Counted from the first letter of the stretch, positions 50,693 through 60,602 are shown. The stretch: DNA of 64,000 nt from Bacteroidales bacterium WCE2004 (GCA_900167895.1 FUZR01000002.1:62001-126000), one strand, 5' to 3'. Numbers and translations are program-made. Notes: a model not told the origin generated them from the letters alone.

Positions 50693-51985
50693 ATGAAGAA
50701 ATCCTTAATCCTTTTGGCGGCGGCAGCCCTGCTCTGCAGCTGCGGTCAGGATCGGCAAGAGATCCTGAAAGTGTACAACTGGTCCGACTACATCGACGAG
50801 ACCGTCATCGGTGAGTTCGAGGCGTGGTACGAAGAGCAGACCGGCGAGCCGGTCCGCGTCATCTACCAGACCTTCGACGTCAACGAGACGATGCTCTCCA
50901 AGATCGAGAAGGGCCACGAGGACTACGATGTCGTGTGTCCTTCGGACTACATCATCGAGCGCATGCTCGCGAGCGACCTGCTCCTCCCGATCGACCGTGA
51001 CTTCGGCCAGACCCCGAACTATATCGACGACAACCTGTCTCCCTACATCCGCGACTGCTTCGACAAGATGATCGGGAACGGCAAGAACGCCAACGACTAC
51101 GCCGTCGGCTACATGTGGGGCACCACCGGCATCCTCTACAACGCCAAGTACGTGACCGATGAGGAAGCTTCTTCCTGGGATATCCTGCGCAACCCCAAGT
51201 TCGCCGACAAGATCTTCATCAAGGATTCCGCCCGCGACGTCTTCTCGCAGATCATCTTCTATCTGCGCCAGGACGATCTCCGCGAGGGCAAGGTCACCGC
51301 TGACGAGCTGATGCTCGATTCCTCCGACTCCTCCATGGCTGCCGTCGAGCAGTTCATGAAGCAGGTCAAGCCGCTCGTGGCGGGCTGGGAGGCCGATTTC
51401 GGCAAGGACCAGATGACGCAGGAGCGCGGCTGGATCAGCCTGAACTGGAGCGGCGACGGCGTGTGGGCCATCGAAGAGGCCGCCGAAATGGGCGTCGATC
51501 TCCGCTACGCCCTCCCGAAGGAAGGCTTCACCGTCTGGTTCGACGGCTGGGTGATCCCGAAGTACGCGCAGAACACCAAGGCCGCCAAGTACTGGATCAA
51601 CTTCATGAGCCGTCCCGACATCGTGATCCGCAACGTGGACGTGACCGGTTACGTGTCCGTCAGCGGCGCGCAGGAGGTGAAGGACTACTTCTCCGACGAG
51701 GAACTCGAGCCGATCGACCTGACCTACTTCTTCGGCGCCGACGCCGACTCCGTCCGCATCAACCCGGTGCTCTATCCGGACCGCGCCGACATCGAGCGCA
51801 GCGCCCAGGAGCACGACTGGGGCGAGAAGACCCCGGAGCTCGTGGCCATGTGGGGTCGCGTGAAGGGTGAGAACGCCAACGCGATGACGATAATCGTCAT
51901 CGGCGTGGTCCTCGCCGCCATCGTCGCCTTCGCGCTCTCCCGCCGCTTCGGCAACAAGCGCGGCGGCCGCAAGCGTCGCAAATAG
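50693..51985 (+). CDS. potD: Polyamine-binding protein with C-terminal membrane helix
   Basis: 430 residues. Lipoprotein signal (LLCSC, Cys17), then the PotD start LKVYNWSDYIDETVI and ligand-site segments such as GYMWGTTGILYN and SLNWSGDGVWA. After the usual end, a transmembrane helix (AMTIIVIGVVLAAIVAFAL) and a basic tail (RRFGNKRGGRKRRK) follow. The protein thus has both a lipid anchor and a membrane helix, which should hold it at the inner membrane next to PotBC. It converges with tdh three bases later. Confidence 0.9.
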   Translation: MKKSLILLAAAALLCSCGQDRQEILKVYNWSDYIDETVIGEFEAWYEEQTGEPVRVIYQTFDVNETMLSKIEKGHEDYDVVCPSDYIIERMLASDLLLPIDRDFGQTPNYIDDNLSPYIRDCFDKMIGNGKNANDYAVGYMWGTTGILYNAKYVTDEEASSWDILRNPKFADKIFIKDSARDVFSQIIFYLRQDDLREGKVTADELMLDSSDSSMAAVEQFMKQVKPLVAGWEADFGKDQMTQERGWISLNWSGDGVWAIEEAAEMGVDLRYALPKEGFTVWFDGWVIPKYAQNTKAAKYWINFMSRPDIVIRNVDVTGYVSVSGAQEVKDYFSDEELEPIDLTYFFGADADSVRINPVLYPDRADIERSAQEHDWGEKTPELVAMWGRVKGENANAMTIIVIGVVLAAIVAFALSRRFGNKRGGRKRRK

Positions 51986-51988
51986 GCG

Positions 51989-52942
51989 TTAAAGCAGCTT
52001 TTCCCGCAGATGCGCAAGCATGTCGCGGGTCATCGATTCCAGATTATAGGACGGCGTCCAGCCCCACTCTTTGCGGGCACAGACGTCGTCCATTTTGTTG
52101 GGCCACGAGTCCGCGATGGCCTGGCGGACCGGATCCACCTCGTAGCGCATCCTGAAGCTGGGGATGTGCTTGCGGATGGCCTCATAGACCCCCTCGGGGT
52201 CGAAGCTCATCGAGGCGATGTTGAAGGCGTTGCGGTGCACCAGGTAGCGCGGGTCGGCCTCCATCAGCTTGATGGCGGCCTTGATGGCGTCCGGCATGTA
52301 CATCATGTCGAGATAGGTGCCGTGCGCGAGCGGGCAGACGAATTCCTCGCCCTTGACGGCGGCGTAGTAGATCTCGACGGCGTAGTCCGTCGTGCCGCCG
52401 CCGGGCAGGGTCTTGTAGGAGATCAGCCCCGGGAAGCGCACCGAGCGCGTGTCCACGCCGTATTTGTGGAAATAATAGTCGCTGAGCAGCTCGGTGGCGA
52501 CCTTGGTCACACCGTACATCGAGGTCGGGCGCTGGATGGTGTCCTGGGGCGTGTTGTCGCGCGGGGTGTCCGGGCCGAAGGAGCCGATCGAAGAGGGCGT
52601 GAACACGGCGCAGTGCTTCTCGCGCGCCACCTCCAGGATGTTGATCAGGCCGTTCATCTGGATGTCCCAGGCCTTGAGCGGAAGCCGCTCGGCCGTGGCC
52701 GAGAGCAGCGCGGCGAGGTTGTAGATGGTGTCGATGTCGTATTTGTCGACAATCTCGGCGATCTGCTGGCCGTTGCAGACGTTGGCCTGCTCGGCGGGGC
52801 CGCTCTCGAGCAGGTCGCCCGTAGGCGCGGATCCGGGGATGTAGCCGGCGACGATCCGGCCCTGGTGATAAATCTTTCTGAGTTGCATCGTCAGCTCCGA
52901 GCCGATCTGGCCGGTCGATCCGATGACGAGTACATTTTTCAT
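51989..52942 (-). CDS. tdh: L-threonine 3-dehydrogenase, short-chain type
   Basis: 317 residues of the extended SDR family. NAD-binding VLVIGSTGQIGSEL and the active-site Tyr-x-x-x-Lys in MYGVTKVATELL are present; SYKTLPGGGTTDYAVEIYYAA matches the SDR-type threonine dehydrogenases. It oxidises threonine to 2-amino-3-ketobutyrate, which Kbl (54173) cleaves to glycine and acetyl-CoA. The kinase gene lies 35 bases upstream on the same strand. Confidence 0.9.
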   Translation of the reverse strand: MKNVLVIGSTGQIGSELTMQLRKIYHQGRIVAGYIPGSAPTGDLLESGPAEQANVCNGQQIAEIVDKYDIDTIYNLAALLSATAERLPLKAWDIQMNGLINILEVAREKHCAVFTPSSIGSFGPDTPRDNTPQDTIQRPTSMYGVTKVATELLSDYYFHKYGVDTRSVRFPGLISYKTLPGGGTTDYAVEIYYAAVKGEEFVCPLAHGTYLDMMYMPDAIKAAIKLMEADPRYLVHRNAFNIASMSFDPEGVYEAIRKHIPSFRMRYEVDPVRQAIADSWPNKMDDVCARKEWGWTPSYNLESMTRDMLAHLREKLL

Positions 52943-52977
52943 CGTAATATCGTTTTAGTGTCTGTGGGTATCTGCTT

Positions 52978-54045
52978 TCAGAGCGAAGCGATGTAGGCCG
53001 CCATCGCGGGGACCTGGTCCAGGGCGGCATGGAACAGCGCCACCTGGTTGCGGGTGCGGACCAGGTTGTGCTCCGGGTACTTGATCTTGTAGTAGGTGTC
53101 GCCGTTGATGTAGTCCGTGAAGAAGCGGACGGCCTGCATATAGGGGAAGAGGCAGGCGGCGTAGGGGAGGTTGTCCCGCTCCACGGGCGTCAGGAAGACG
53201 CGGGCGGACTCCAGATAGCCGCGCGTGAAGGCCTCGAAGATGTCCATCCGGAAGCGCACCCGGTCCACGTGGGGGTCGTCCTCGGCCACGGCGTTGGCGG
53301 CCGTCCGGAGGAAATCGCCGTAGTCCGAGAAGACGAACGAGGGCATCAGCGTGTCCAGGTCGATGACGCAGAGGATGTTGCCCTCGGCGTCGAAGAGCAT
53401 GTTGTTGACCTTGGTGTCGCAGTGGCAGATGCGCTTGGGCAGGATGCCTTCGCGGTACATCCGCTCCGCCTTGCACATCTCCTCCTCGTGGGGCAGCAGG
53501 TCGGCCAGGATGGCGCGGACCTCAGGCTCCGCCATCCGGCCGGCGGCGTCGGCCTGCACGGCCTCGTGGAGCTGCCGGGCGCGCAGTTCCATGTTGTGGA
53601 AATCGGGAATCGTCTCACCCAGCCGATCGGGAATGTCGGCGAGCATCGCCTCGAAATGGCCGAAGGCCTTGCCGGCGAAATAGGAATACTTGGGATCGAC
53701 GAGTTCGTAGGTGAAGGCGTCCTTGATGAACACGGAGACGCGCCAGAAGGCCTTGCCGTCGGTCCAGTAGCTCTTGCCGGTCTCGCGGCAGGGGAGGAAG
53801 GTCAGGACCTTGCGGCCGATGTCGGGGTCACCGGCCAGCTTGCGGCGGATGTGGGCCGTGGCGCAGTCGATGTTGTGCTGCAGGAGGTCGACATCCCGGA
53901 AGATGGCGTCGTTGATGCGCTGGAGGACATAATTGTCCGGTCCGTCGGTGAGGACGAGCAGGGTGTCGTTGATGAGACCGTTGCCGAGGGGCTTGATCCC
54001 GAGAATATGGCCCTGAATATCAAAGTGTTTTAAAATTTCTTCCAT
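52978..54045 (-). CDS. Aminoglycoside-phosphotransferase-family small-molecule kinase
   Basis: 355 residues with the APH/choline-kinase fold: a nucleotide loop region GNGLINDTLLVL, catalytic HCDTKVNNMLFD and metal-binding IDLDTLMPS. The sequence is close in style to N-acetylhexosamine 1-kinase (NahK) and related sugar or amino-alcohol kinases. The substrate is uncertain. It is probably co-transcribed with tdh, although no metabolic link is obvious. Confidence 0.75.
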   Translation of the reverse strand: MEEILKHFDIQGHILGIKPLGNGLINDTLLVLTDGPDNYVLQRINDAIFRDVDLLQHNIDCATAHIRRKLAGDPDIGRKVLTFLPCRETGKSYWTDGKAFWRVSVFIKDAFTYELVDPKYSYFAGKAFGHFEAMLADIPDRLGETIPDFHNMELRARQLHEAVQADAAGRMAEPEVRAILADLLPHEEEMCKAERMYREGILPKRICHCDTKVNNMLFDAEGNILCVIDLDTLMPSFVFSDYGDFLRTAANAVAEDDPHVDRVRFRMDIFEAFTRGYLESARVFLTPVERDNLPYAACLFPYMQAVRFFTDYINGDTYYKIKYPEHNLVRTRNQVALFHAALDQVPAMAAYIASL

Positions 54046-54135
54046 TATGCGGTCAAAAGCAGTGCTAAGTTAACCAAAAATCTCCTGATCCGCAACAAAA
54101 TGTAAGCAGATGGCGGAAATCCGGGAGAATCTGAC

Positions 54136-54143
54136 TATCTTTG
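54136..54143 (+). promoter_or_regulatory. -7 element of the kbl promoter
   Basis: TATCTTTG, 29 bases before the kbl ATG. No clear -33 element at the usual distance. Confidence 0.6.
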
Positions 54144-54172
54144 TTCAAGAACAAAAACAAACCACATAAGCT

Positions 54173-55363
54173 ATGTACGGAAAGTTTCAATCTTATCTGC
54201 AGCAGGAGCTGAAAGCCATCGACGAAGCCGGCCTCTACAAGCGCGAGCGGACCATCTGTTCGCCGCAGGGCGCCGAGATCACCCTCGCCGACGGCAGCAA
54301 GGCCCTGAATTTCTGTGCCAACAACTACCTCGGCCTTTCGGACAACCCGCGCCTGATCGCCGCCGCCAGGAAGGCGATGGACGAGCGCGGCTTCGGCATG
54401 TCCTCCGTCCGCTTCATCTGCGGCTGCCAGGACCTGCACCGCGAGCTCGAGAAGGCGATTTCCGCCTATTTCCATACGGACGACACCATCCTCTACGCGG
54501 CATGCTTCGACGCCAACGGCGGCGTGTTCGAGCCGCTGCTGACCGCTGAAGACGCCATCATCTCCGACGCGCTCAACCACGCCTCCATCATCGACGGCGT
54601 GCGCCTCTGCAAGGCCGTCCGCTACCGCTACGCCAACGCCGACATGGCCGAGCTGGAGAAATGCCTCCAGGAGGCCCAGGCGCAGCGTTTCCGCATCATC
54701 GTGACCGACGGCGTGTTCTCGATGGACGGCAACGTAGCCCCGATGGACAAGATCTGCGAGCTGGCCGAGAAATACGACGCGCTCGTGATGGTGGACGAGA
54801 GCCACAGCGCCGGCGTCGTGGGCCCGAGGGGCCGCGGCGTGGCCGAGCTATACGGTCTCTACGGCCGCATCGACATCCACACCGGCACGCTCGGCAAGAG
54901 CTTCGGCGGCGCCGTGGGCGGTTTCACCACCGGCCGGCAGGAGATCATCGACATGCTGCGCCAGCGCAGCCGGCCGTATCTGTTCTCCAACTCGCTGCCG
55001 CCGATGATCTGCGCCGCCGGCATCGAGCTCTTCAAGATGCTCGACGAGAGCGACGCGCTCCACGACCGCCAGCAGGAGAATGTCGCCTATTTCCGCGAGA
55101 AGATGCTCGCGGCAGGCTTCGACATCAAGCCCACGCAGAGCGCCATCTGCGCCGTGATGCTCTATGACGCGCCGCTCAGCCAGAAGTTTGCCGCGGAGAT
55201 GGCGAAAGAGGGCATCTTCGTGACCGGCTTCTACTATCCCGTCGTCCCGAAGGGGCAGGCGCGCATCCGCGTGCAGCTGTCGGCCGCGCACACGCGCGAG
55301 CAACTGGACAAGGCCATCGCCGCCTTCATCAAGGTCGGCAAAAACCTGGGCGTCATCAAATAG
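54173..55363 (+). CDS. kbl: 2-amino-3-ketobutyrate CoA ligase (glycine C-acetyltransferase)
   Basis: 396 residues, alpha-oxoamine synthase family. ALNFCANNYLGLSDNPR near the start, DESHSAGVVG and the PLP lysine in GTLGKSFGGAVGG are diagnostic. With Tdh it converts threonine to glycine and acetyl-CoA. It is divergent from the kinase/tdh unit, and the SprT-like gene starts two bases after its stop. Confidence 0.95.
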   Translation: MYGKFQSYLQQELKAIDEAGLYKRERTICSPQGAEITLADGSKALNFCANNYLGLSDNPRLIAAARKAMDERGFGMSSVRFICGCQDLHRELEKAISAYFHTDDTILYAACFDANGGVFEPLLTAEDAIISDALNHASIIDGVRLCKAVRYRYANADMAELEKCLQEAQAQRFRIIVTDGVFSMDGNVAPMDKICELAEKYDALVMVDESHSAGVVGPRGRGVAELYGLYGRIDIHTGTLGKSFGGAVGGFTTGRQEIIDMLRQRSRPYLFSNSLPPMICAAGIELFKMLDESDALHDRQQENVAYFREKMLAAGFDIKPTQSAICAVMLYDAPLSQKFAAEMAKEGIFVTGFYYPVVPKGQARIRVQLSAAHTREQLDKAIAAFIKVGKNLGVIK

Positions 55364-55364
55364 C

Positions 55365-56021
55365 GTGAAGCCCACCGTCGAATACCTGGAGGAACGCTTC
55401 GACACATTCAACCGGATGTGTTTCGAGGGCGTTCTTCCGCGTATTCCGATCCGCCTGAGCAACGCCCGCAGCTTCGTGGGGCGCCTGCAGTACCGGCCCG
55501 TGCGCGACTGGCTGGGCCGGACCGTGCGGCGCGAGGATTTCGTGCTGCGCATCAGCACGCGCTTCGACCTGCCGGAGGCGGAGATCGAGGACACGCTCAT
55601 CCACGAAATGATCCATTACTGGATCGCGCTGGAGGGCATCAGGGACACTTCTACGCACGGAAAGTTCTTCCGGGCAAAGATGAAAGAGATCAACGGACGG
55701 CATGGCCGGCACCTGACCATTTCCCACAAATCCACGCCGGAGGAGCTGGACCGCGACACCTGCATCCGCAACCACCATGTGTGCGTGAGCCGGCTCGCGG
55801 ACGGACGCACGGCCGTCACCGTCGCCGCGGGCACCTGCGTCCCCAGGATCCGCCGCATGCTCCGCTGGTCGCCCACGGTGCGGTCCGGCGTCTGGTTCGT
55901 CAGCCGGGACCCCTGGTTCAACCGCTTCCCGCGCTGCCGTACCGCCAAGCTCTTCCCGGTCGATCCGGATGAACTCCGGAAGCACATGGATGAAGAATTA
56001 TTCGTATCTTGCAAACCTTAA
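55365..56021 (+). CDS. SprT-like zinc metalloprotein
   Basis: 218 residues. The zinc site HEMIHYW with a downstream His (GKFF region, HGKFF) matches the SprT/WSS1 family, which includes Spartan-type proteases of DNA-protein crosslinks. A GTG start directly follows the kbl stop. The C-terminal region is basic and could bind DNA. The biological target is not known. Confidence 0.8.
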   Translation: MKPTVEYLEERFDTFNRMCFEGVLPRIPIRLSNARSFVGRLQYRPVRDWLGRTVRREDFVLRISTRFDLPEAEIEDTLIHEMIHYWIALEGIRDTSTHGKFFRAKMKEINGRHGRHLTISHKSTPEELDRDTCIRNHHVCVSRLADGRTAVTVAAGTCVPRIRRMLRWSPTVRSGVWFVSRDPWFNRFPRCRTAKLFPVDPDELRKHMDEELFVSCKP

Positions 56022-56037
56022 ACTTCCATTTAACGAC

Positions 56038-56703
56038 ATGACAAAACGCTTTTACTGCTTCCTCCTGCTTCTGGGCCTGGCGCCGTTCGCGCTTCGGGGA
56101 CAGGAGACGACCGTCAACAAGATTCCGGACGAAGACTTCTACCTGATGCCGTCCTTCGCCCAGGGGACCGTCTACCTCCGCGGGCAGTCGCCCGCAGAAG
56201 GGAAGATCAATATCTGTGCGGTGGACCAGACGCTCCGCTTCCTCGACGACAACGGCACCGAACTCTCGGCCGCCGACCAGGACGCCATCTACCGCGTAAA
56301 GATCGACACGGTCTGGTTCATGCGGAGCGGGGAAGCCTTCTATCGGATGTATCCCGTCAACATGGAAACCGGAGTCGCTCTCCGGCGGGACACCCGGATC
56401 GCCCGGGACGTGAAGAAGGGCGCTTACGGCGCCTCCGACCAGACGAGCTCCATCCGCCAGTACAGTTCGCTGTACACCGACGGGGCGACCCAGCAGCTGA
56501 ACAGCGGCCAGTCCATCTCCTATTCCGTCTCCGAAACCATCTGCATCTATTGCCGTGATGCCGTCGCCAAATTCAACAAGGCCAGCCTGAAAAAGATTTT
56601 CCCGGCCCATAAGGACGACATCGACGCCTACTTCAAGTCCGGGAACAAAGTCCCCGCGACGGTCGAAGACGCCCTCGCCCTCATTTCCTCCTGGGCCCGG
56701 TAA
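56038..56703 (+). CDS. Secreted protein of unknown function
   Basis: 221 residues with a signal peptide (MTKRFYCFLLLLGLAPFALRG). The mature part is mixed alpha/beta with YRVKIDTVWFMRSGEAFYRM and ends in a helical region with LKKIFPAHKDDIDAYFKSG. No family was recognised. ATG at 56038 is chosen because upstream codons overlap the previous gene and lack a signal. It could share the kbl transcript. Confidence 0.6.
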   Translation: MTKRFYCFLLLLGLAPFALRGQETTVNKIPDEDFYLMPSFAQGTVYLRGQSPAEGKINICAVDQTLRFLDDNGTELSAADQDAIYRVKIDTVWFMRSGEAFYRMYPVNMETGVALRRDTRIARDVKKGAYGASDQTSSIRQYSSLYTDGATQQLNSGQSISYSVSETICIYCRDAVAKFNKASLKKIFPAHKDDIDAYFKSGNKVPATVEDALALISSWAR

Positions 56704-56712
56704 GCGGCCCGG

Positions 56713-58044
56713 TCAATAGCCGTAGCGTCCGCGGAAGCGGACCAGCAGGGAGGCGCCCAGGATGAGCGCCAGGATTTCCGCTACGCATGCGGAGAACCAG
56801 ATCGCGTCCATCCCGAACAGTGCCGGCAGCAGGAAGACGCAGCCCAGTTCGAAGAGGAAGGTCCGGGAGAAGGACACCAGGGCCGAGACCGGCCCGTTGT
56901 TGAGCCCGGTGAACCAGGCGGACAGGAAAAGCGTCAGCCCGGACAGCAGGAAACACGGCGCATAGCAGCGCGTGGCGTGGACGGTCAGCGCCGTCAGTTC
57001 GGGATCATAGCCCACGAACAGGCGTGAGACCGGCCCTGCGAGGAGCTCCGCGGCGACGGCGAGCAGGGCGCCCAGCGCCAGCAGCAGCCGGAGGCTGTTG
57101 CCCAGCAGGCTGCGCAGCTCGCCGCCCTGGCGGGCGCCGTAGTTGAAGCCGACCAGGGGCGTGACCGTGAGGTTGTAGCCCGTGAAGACGGCGATGAAGA
57201 TGAATCCCAGGTACAGGATGACCGAATAGGCAGCTACGCCGTTCTCCCCATAGAAATGCATCAGCCGGAGGTTGTAGCACATCGCCACCACGTTGAAGGA
57301 GATGTTGCCCACGAACTCCGACAGGCCGTTGGTGCAGGATTTGCGCAGCGGAGCGCCCTCCAGACGGGTGAAGGAGAAGCGCAGGGAAGCCTGCGGGCCG
57401 GAGCGAAGGAAAGACGCCAGCGGCGCGAATCCGCCCACGCAGCAGGCGAGCATCGAGCCCGCCGCGGCGCCGGCCAGCCCCCAGTCGAACACGATGATGA
57501 ACAGGGCGTCCAGCCCGATGTTGACCATGCCGCTGACGAAGGACACTTTCGTGCCCATCTGCGGACGCTCCGCGACCATGAAGAAGGGCTGGATGCCCAT
57601 CTGCATCATGAAAGCGGGCATGCCGGCCGCGCAGATGCGGCCGTACACCACGCACTGCGCCACCATTTCGCCTTCGGCGCCCAGGGCGCGCGAGAGCGGT
57701 TCCATCCAGATATAGAGGGGAACGGCCGTGGCCACGGACAGCAGCAGGATGAACTCGACCGCCATGCTGAAATAGCGGTTGGCCCGCGGCCGGTCGCCTT
57801 CGCCCAGGGTCTTGGAGACCAGGGCCGCGCCGCCCGTGCCCACCATCAGGCCCAGCGCGCCGACAAGGCCGAGCGCGGGCCAGATGAGGTTGAGCGCGGC
57901 AAAGGCCGTGGTGCCGACAAGGTTGGAGACAAACAGGCCGTCCACGATGCTGTAGAAGCTGATCAGCACCATCATCCCGATCAGGGGGAGCGAAGAGAGG
58001 ATCAGCCGCCTGTAGCCGTAATGTCCGTCCAGTTTGAATTCCAT
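56713..58044 (-). CDS. MATE-family efflux transporter
   Basis: 443 residues, 12 hydrophobic helices in two bundles. The N-terminal SLPLIGMMVLISFYSIVDGLF and the second-half LSEFVGNISFNVVAMCYNLRLM are MATE features. It exports cationic drugs or metabolites with Na+ or H+. Monocistronic; no regulator adjacent. Confidence 0.88.
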   Translation of the reverse strand: MEFKLDGHYGYRRLILSSLPLIGMMVLISFYSIVDGLFVSNLVGTTAFAALNLIWPALGLVGALGLMVGTGGAALVSKTLGEGDRPRANRYFSMAVEFILLLSVATAVPLYIWMEPLSRALGAEGEMVAQCVVYGRICAAGMPAFMMQMGIQPFFMVAERPQMGTKVSFVSGMVNIGLDALFIIVFDWGLAGAAAGSMLACCVGGFAPLASFLRSGPQASLRFSFTRLEGAPLRKSCTNGLSEFVGNISFNVVAMCYNLRLMHFYGENGVAAYSVILYLGFIFIAVFTGYNLTVTPLVGFNYGARQGGELRSLLGNSLRLLLALGALLAVAAELLAGPVSRLFVGYDPELTALTVHATRCYAPCFLLSGLTLFLSAWFTGLNNGPVSALVSFSRTFLFELGCVFLLPALFGMDAIWFSACVAEILALILGASLLVRFRGRYGY

Positions 58045-58120
58045 ACGAAACGCAAAGATACAACAAAAAATCCGGGCGCCCGAAGGCTCCCGGATTGGTC
58101 GGATAAAAGTCGCTTGTGCG

Positions 58121-59398
58121 CTATGCCTTCTGCTTCTGCGGATCCTTGAAGAGGATGGCGAAGAGGACGCCGACCACCAGCGAATAGATGGCGAAAATGT
58201 ACCAGGCGGTGCTCCAGGAAGGCTCAGCGGCGTTGTAGACGAAGTGGTTGACCACGCGTCCGGCCGCCCAGGTGCCGATCGAGGCGCCGAGGCCGTTGGT
58301 CATCAGCATGAAGAGGCCCTGCGCAGAGGAGCGGATGCCCTTGTCGGTGTTCTCGTTGACGAACAGCGAACCGGAGATGTTGAAGAAGTCGAACGCCACG
58401 CCGTAGACGATGCAGCTGAGGACGAACATCCACACGCCGCTGCCGGGGTTGCCGGCGCCGAAGAAGCCGAAGCGGAACACCCACGCGAACATCGCGATGA
58501 GCATCACCTTCTTGATGCCGAATTTCTTCATGAAGAAGGGAATCAGCAGGATGCAGAGGGTCTCGGACACCTGGCTCAGGGAGATCAGCGCGTTGGCGTT
58601 GTTGGCACCCCAGGCGTTGGCGAAGAGGGGATTGTCCTGGAAGGAGGTGATGAAGGTGTTGGCATAGCCGTTGGTGATCTGCAGGGAAGCGCCGAGCAGC
58701 ATCGAGAAGATGAAGAACACGGCGAACTGGCGGTCCTTGAAGAGGCGGAAGGCCGACAGGCCCGTGGCCTCGGCGAAGGACTGCGTGCCGGCGGTTTTGG
58801 GCTTGCACGGACAGTCAGGCAGCGTCAGCGCATAAAGGCAGAGGGCCAGGCTGAGGATGCCGGACACGAAGAACTGGTTGTAGGTGTGCTGGAACTGCAC
58901 GCCGTCGGCGCCCTTGACGAAGTTGACGAAGAGCATCGTGAGGATGAAGCCGATGGTGCCGAACACGCGGATCGGCGGGAAGGCCTTGACCGGGTCCTTG
59001 CCGTTCTTCTCCAGGGCGTTGTAGGCCACGGAGTTGGAGATGGCGATGGTCGGCATGAAGAAGGCGATGCTCAGCGTATACAGGGCATAGAAGGTGCCGA
59101 ACTGGATATTGGCGCCGGCGCTCATCGCATACCAGCCGGCGGCGAGCATCGACAGGCCGGCGACGCCCTGGCAGAGGGACAGGACCTTCTGCGCCGGGAT
59201 CCACTTGTCGGCGACGATGCCCATCAGGGCAGGCATGAAGATGGAGACGAAACCTTGCGTGGCGAAGAAAAGCCAGATCTGCGGGCCAAAGCCGGAACGG
59301 GCGAGGAAACTGCCCATGGAAGTCAAGTAGGCACCCCAGGCGGCGAATTCCAGAAAATTCATCAGGATCAGCCGCAGGCCGATGTTTGATTTGTTCAT
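58121..59398 (-). CDS. NupG/XapB-like nucleoside permease (MFS)
   Basis: 425 residues, 12 membrane helices. MNFLEFAAWGAYLTSMGSFL at the N-terminus, GIVADKWIPAQKVLSLCQG and FDFFNISGSLFVNENTD are characteristic of the nucleoside:H+ symporter family. The start is ATG 59396-59398; a much longer in-frame extension to 60700 runs antisense to tgt and is spurious. It is divergent from tgt, a nucleobase-using enzyme. Confidence 0.88.
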   Translation of the reverse strand: MNKSNIGLRLILMNFLEFAAWGAYLTSMGSFLARSGFGPQIWLFFATQGFVSIFMPALMGIVADKWIPAQKVLSLCQGVAGLSMLAAGWYAMSAGANIQFGTFYALYTLSIAFFMPTIAISNSVAYNALEKNGKDPVKAFPPIRVFGTIGFILTMLFVNFVKGADGVQFQHTYNQFFVSGILSLALCLYALTLPDCPCKPKTAGTQSFAEATGLSAFRLFKDRQFAVFFIFSMLLGASLQITNGYANTFITSFQDNPLFANAWGANNANALISLSQVSETLCILLIPFFMKKFGIKKVMLIAMFAWVFRFGFFGAGNPGSGVWMFVLSCIVYGVAFDFFNISGSLFVNENTDKGIRSSAQGLFMLMTNGLGASIGTWAAGRVVNHFVYNAAEPSWSTAWYIFAIYSLVVGVLFAILFKDPQKQKA

Positions 59399-59458
59399 AT
59401 AAGGTCGGTTTATTAGTCTTTGCATCGACAAAAATACAAGTTTTTCGCCGGATTTCAC

Positions 59459-59466
59459 TATCTTTG
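59459..59466 (+). promoter_or_regulatory. -7 element of the tgt promoter
   Basis: TATCTTTG only four bases before the tgt ATG, implying a leaderless or nearly leaderless mRNA. The opposite strand has TATTTTTG near 59429-59436 for the nucleoside permease, giving a compact divergent promoter region. Confidence 0.6.
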
Positions 59467-59470
59467 AAAG

Positions 59471-60601
59471 ATGAAATTTACGAAGACTGCGGCCGATCCC
59501 CGCTCCGCCGCCCGTGCGGGCGTCCTGGAGACGGACCACGGCCAGATCCATACCCCTATATTCATGCCGGTCGGGACCGTCGGTTCCGTCAAGGGCGTCC
59601 ATCACCGCGACCTGCGCGAAGACATCCGCGCGGAGATCATCCTCGGCAACACCTACCACCTCTACCTCCGTCCCGGCCTGGACACGCTCCGCGCCGCCGG
59701 CGGCCTGCACAGGTTCGAGTCGTGGGAGCGCCCCATCCTCACGGACAGCGGCGGCTTCCAGGTGTTCTCGCTGAGCCCGATCCGCAAGCTCACGGCCGAG
59801 GGCTGCACGTTCCGCAGCCACATCGACGGCTCCCGGCACACCTTCACCCCGGAGAACAACGTCGACACCCAGCGCATCATCGGCGCCGACATCATGATGG
59901 CGCTCGACGAATGCTGCCCGGGCGACGCCGACCACACCTATGCCCGCAAGAGCCTGGACCTCACCAAAAGCTGGCTGGAGCGCTATGCGAAGCGTTTCCG
60001 CGAGACGGAGCCGCTCTACGGCTACAGCCAGTGCTTCTTCCCGATCGTCCAGGGCTGCGTATATCCCGACCTGCGCCGCGAGGCGGTGGACCACGCCGTG
60101 CAGTTCGACGCCGACGGCTATGCCATCGGCGGCCTGGCGGTGGGCGAGCCCACGGAGAAGATGTACGAGATGCTCGAACTGGTCTGCCCGCTGCTGCCGG
60201 ACGACCGCCCGCGCTACCTGATGGGCGTCGGAACGCCGGCCAACATCCTCGAGGGCATCGCCCGCGGCGTGGACATGTTCGACTGCGTCATGCCCACGCG
60301 CAACGGCCGCAACGGCATGCTCTTCACCTGGCAGGGCATCCTGAACATGCGCAACGCCAAGTGGGCGCAGGATTTCTCCGAAATCGACCCGGACGGCACC
60401 TCTTTTGTGGACCACACCTACTCGCGCGCCTACCTGCACCACCTGTTCGTGGCCGGCGAGATGTTCGCGGCGATGCTCGCCAGCCAGCACAACCTCGCCT
60501 TCTACCTGGATGTGGTCCGGCAGGCCCGCGCGCACATCGAGGCGGGGGATTTCGCCGCCTGGAAGGAAGACGCCGTGGCGCGCATCACAAGAAGGATCTA
60601 G
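59471..60601 (+). CDS. tgt: Queuine/preQ1 tRNA-ribosyltransferase
   Basis: 376 residues. LTDSGGFQVFSLSPIRK with nucleophile region, GYAIGGLAVGEPTEKMYE and DCVMPTRNGRNG define bacterial TGT. The zinc site is less clear than in E. coli: the usual Cys cluster near residue 305-320 is replaced by HTYSRAYLHHLF, as in several Bacteroidota homologs. It exchanges guanine 34 for preQ1 in Asp, Asn, His and Tyr tRNAs. The permease gene of lptG type follows by one base. Confidence 0.93.
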   Translation: MKFTKTAADPRSAARAGVLETDHGQIHTPIFMPVGTVGSVKGVHHRDLREDIRAEIILGNTYHLYLRPGLDTLRAAGGLHRFESWERPILTDSGGFQVFSLSPIRKLTAEGCTFRSHIDGSRHTFTPENNVDTQRIIGADIMMALDECCPGDADHTYARKSLDLTKSWLERYAKRFRETEPLYGYSQCFFPIVQGCVYPDLRREAVDHAVQFDADGYAIGGLAVGEPTEKMYEMLELVCPLLPDDRPRYLMGVGTPANILEGIARGVDMFDCVMPTRNGRNGMLFTWQGILNMRNAKWAQDFSEIDPDGTSFVDHTYSRAYLHHLFVAGEMFAAMLASQHNLAFYLDVVRQARAHIEAGDFAAWKEDAVARITRRI

Positions 60602-60602
60602 C

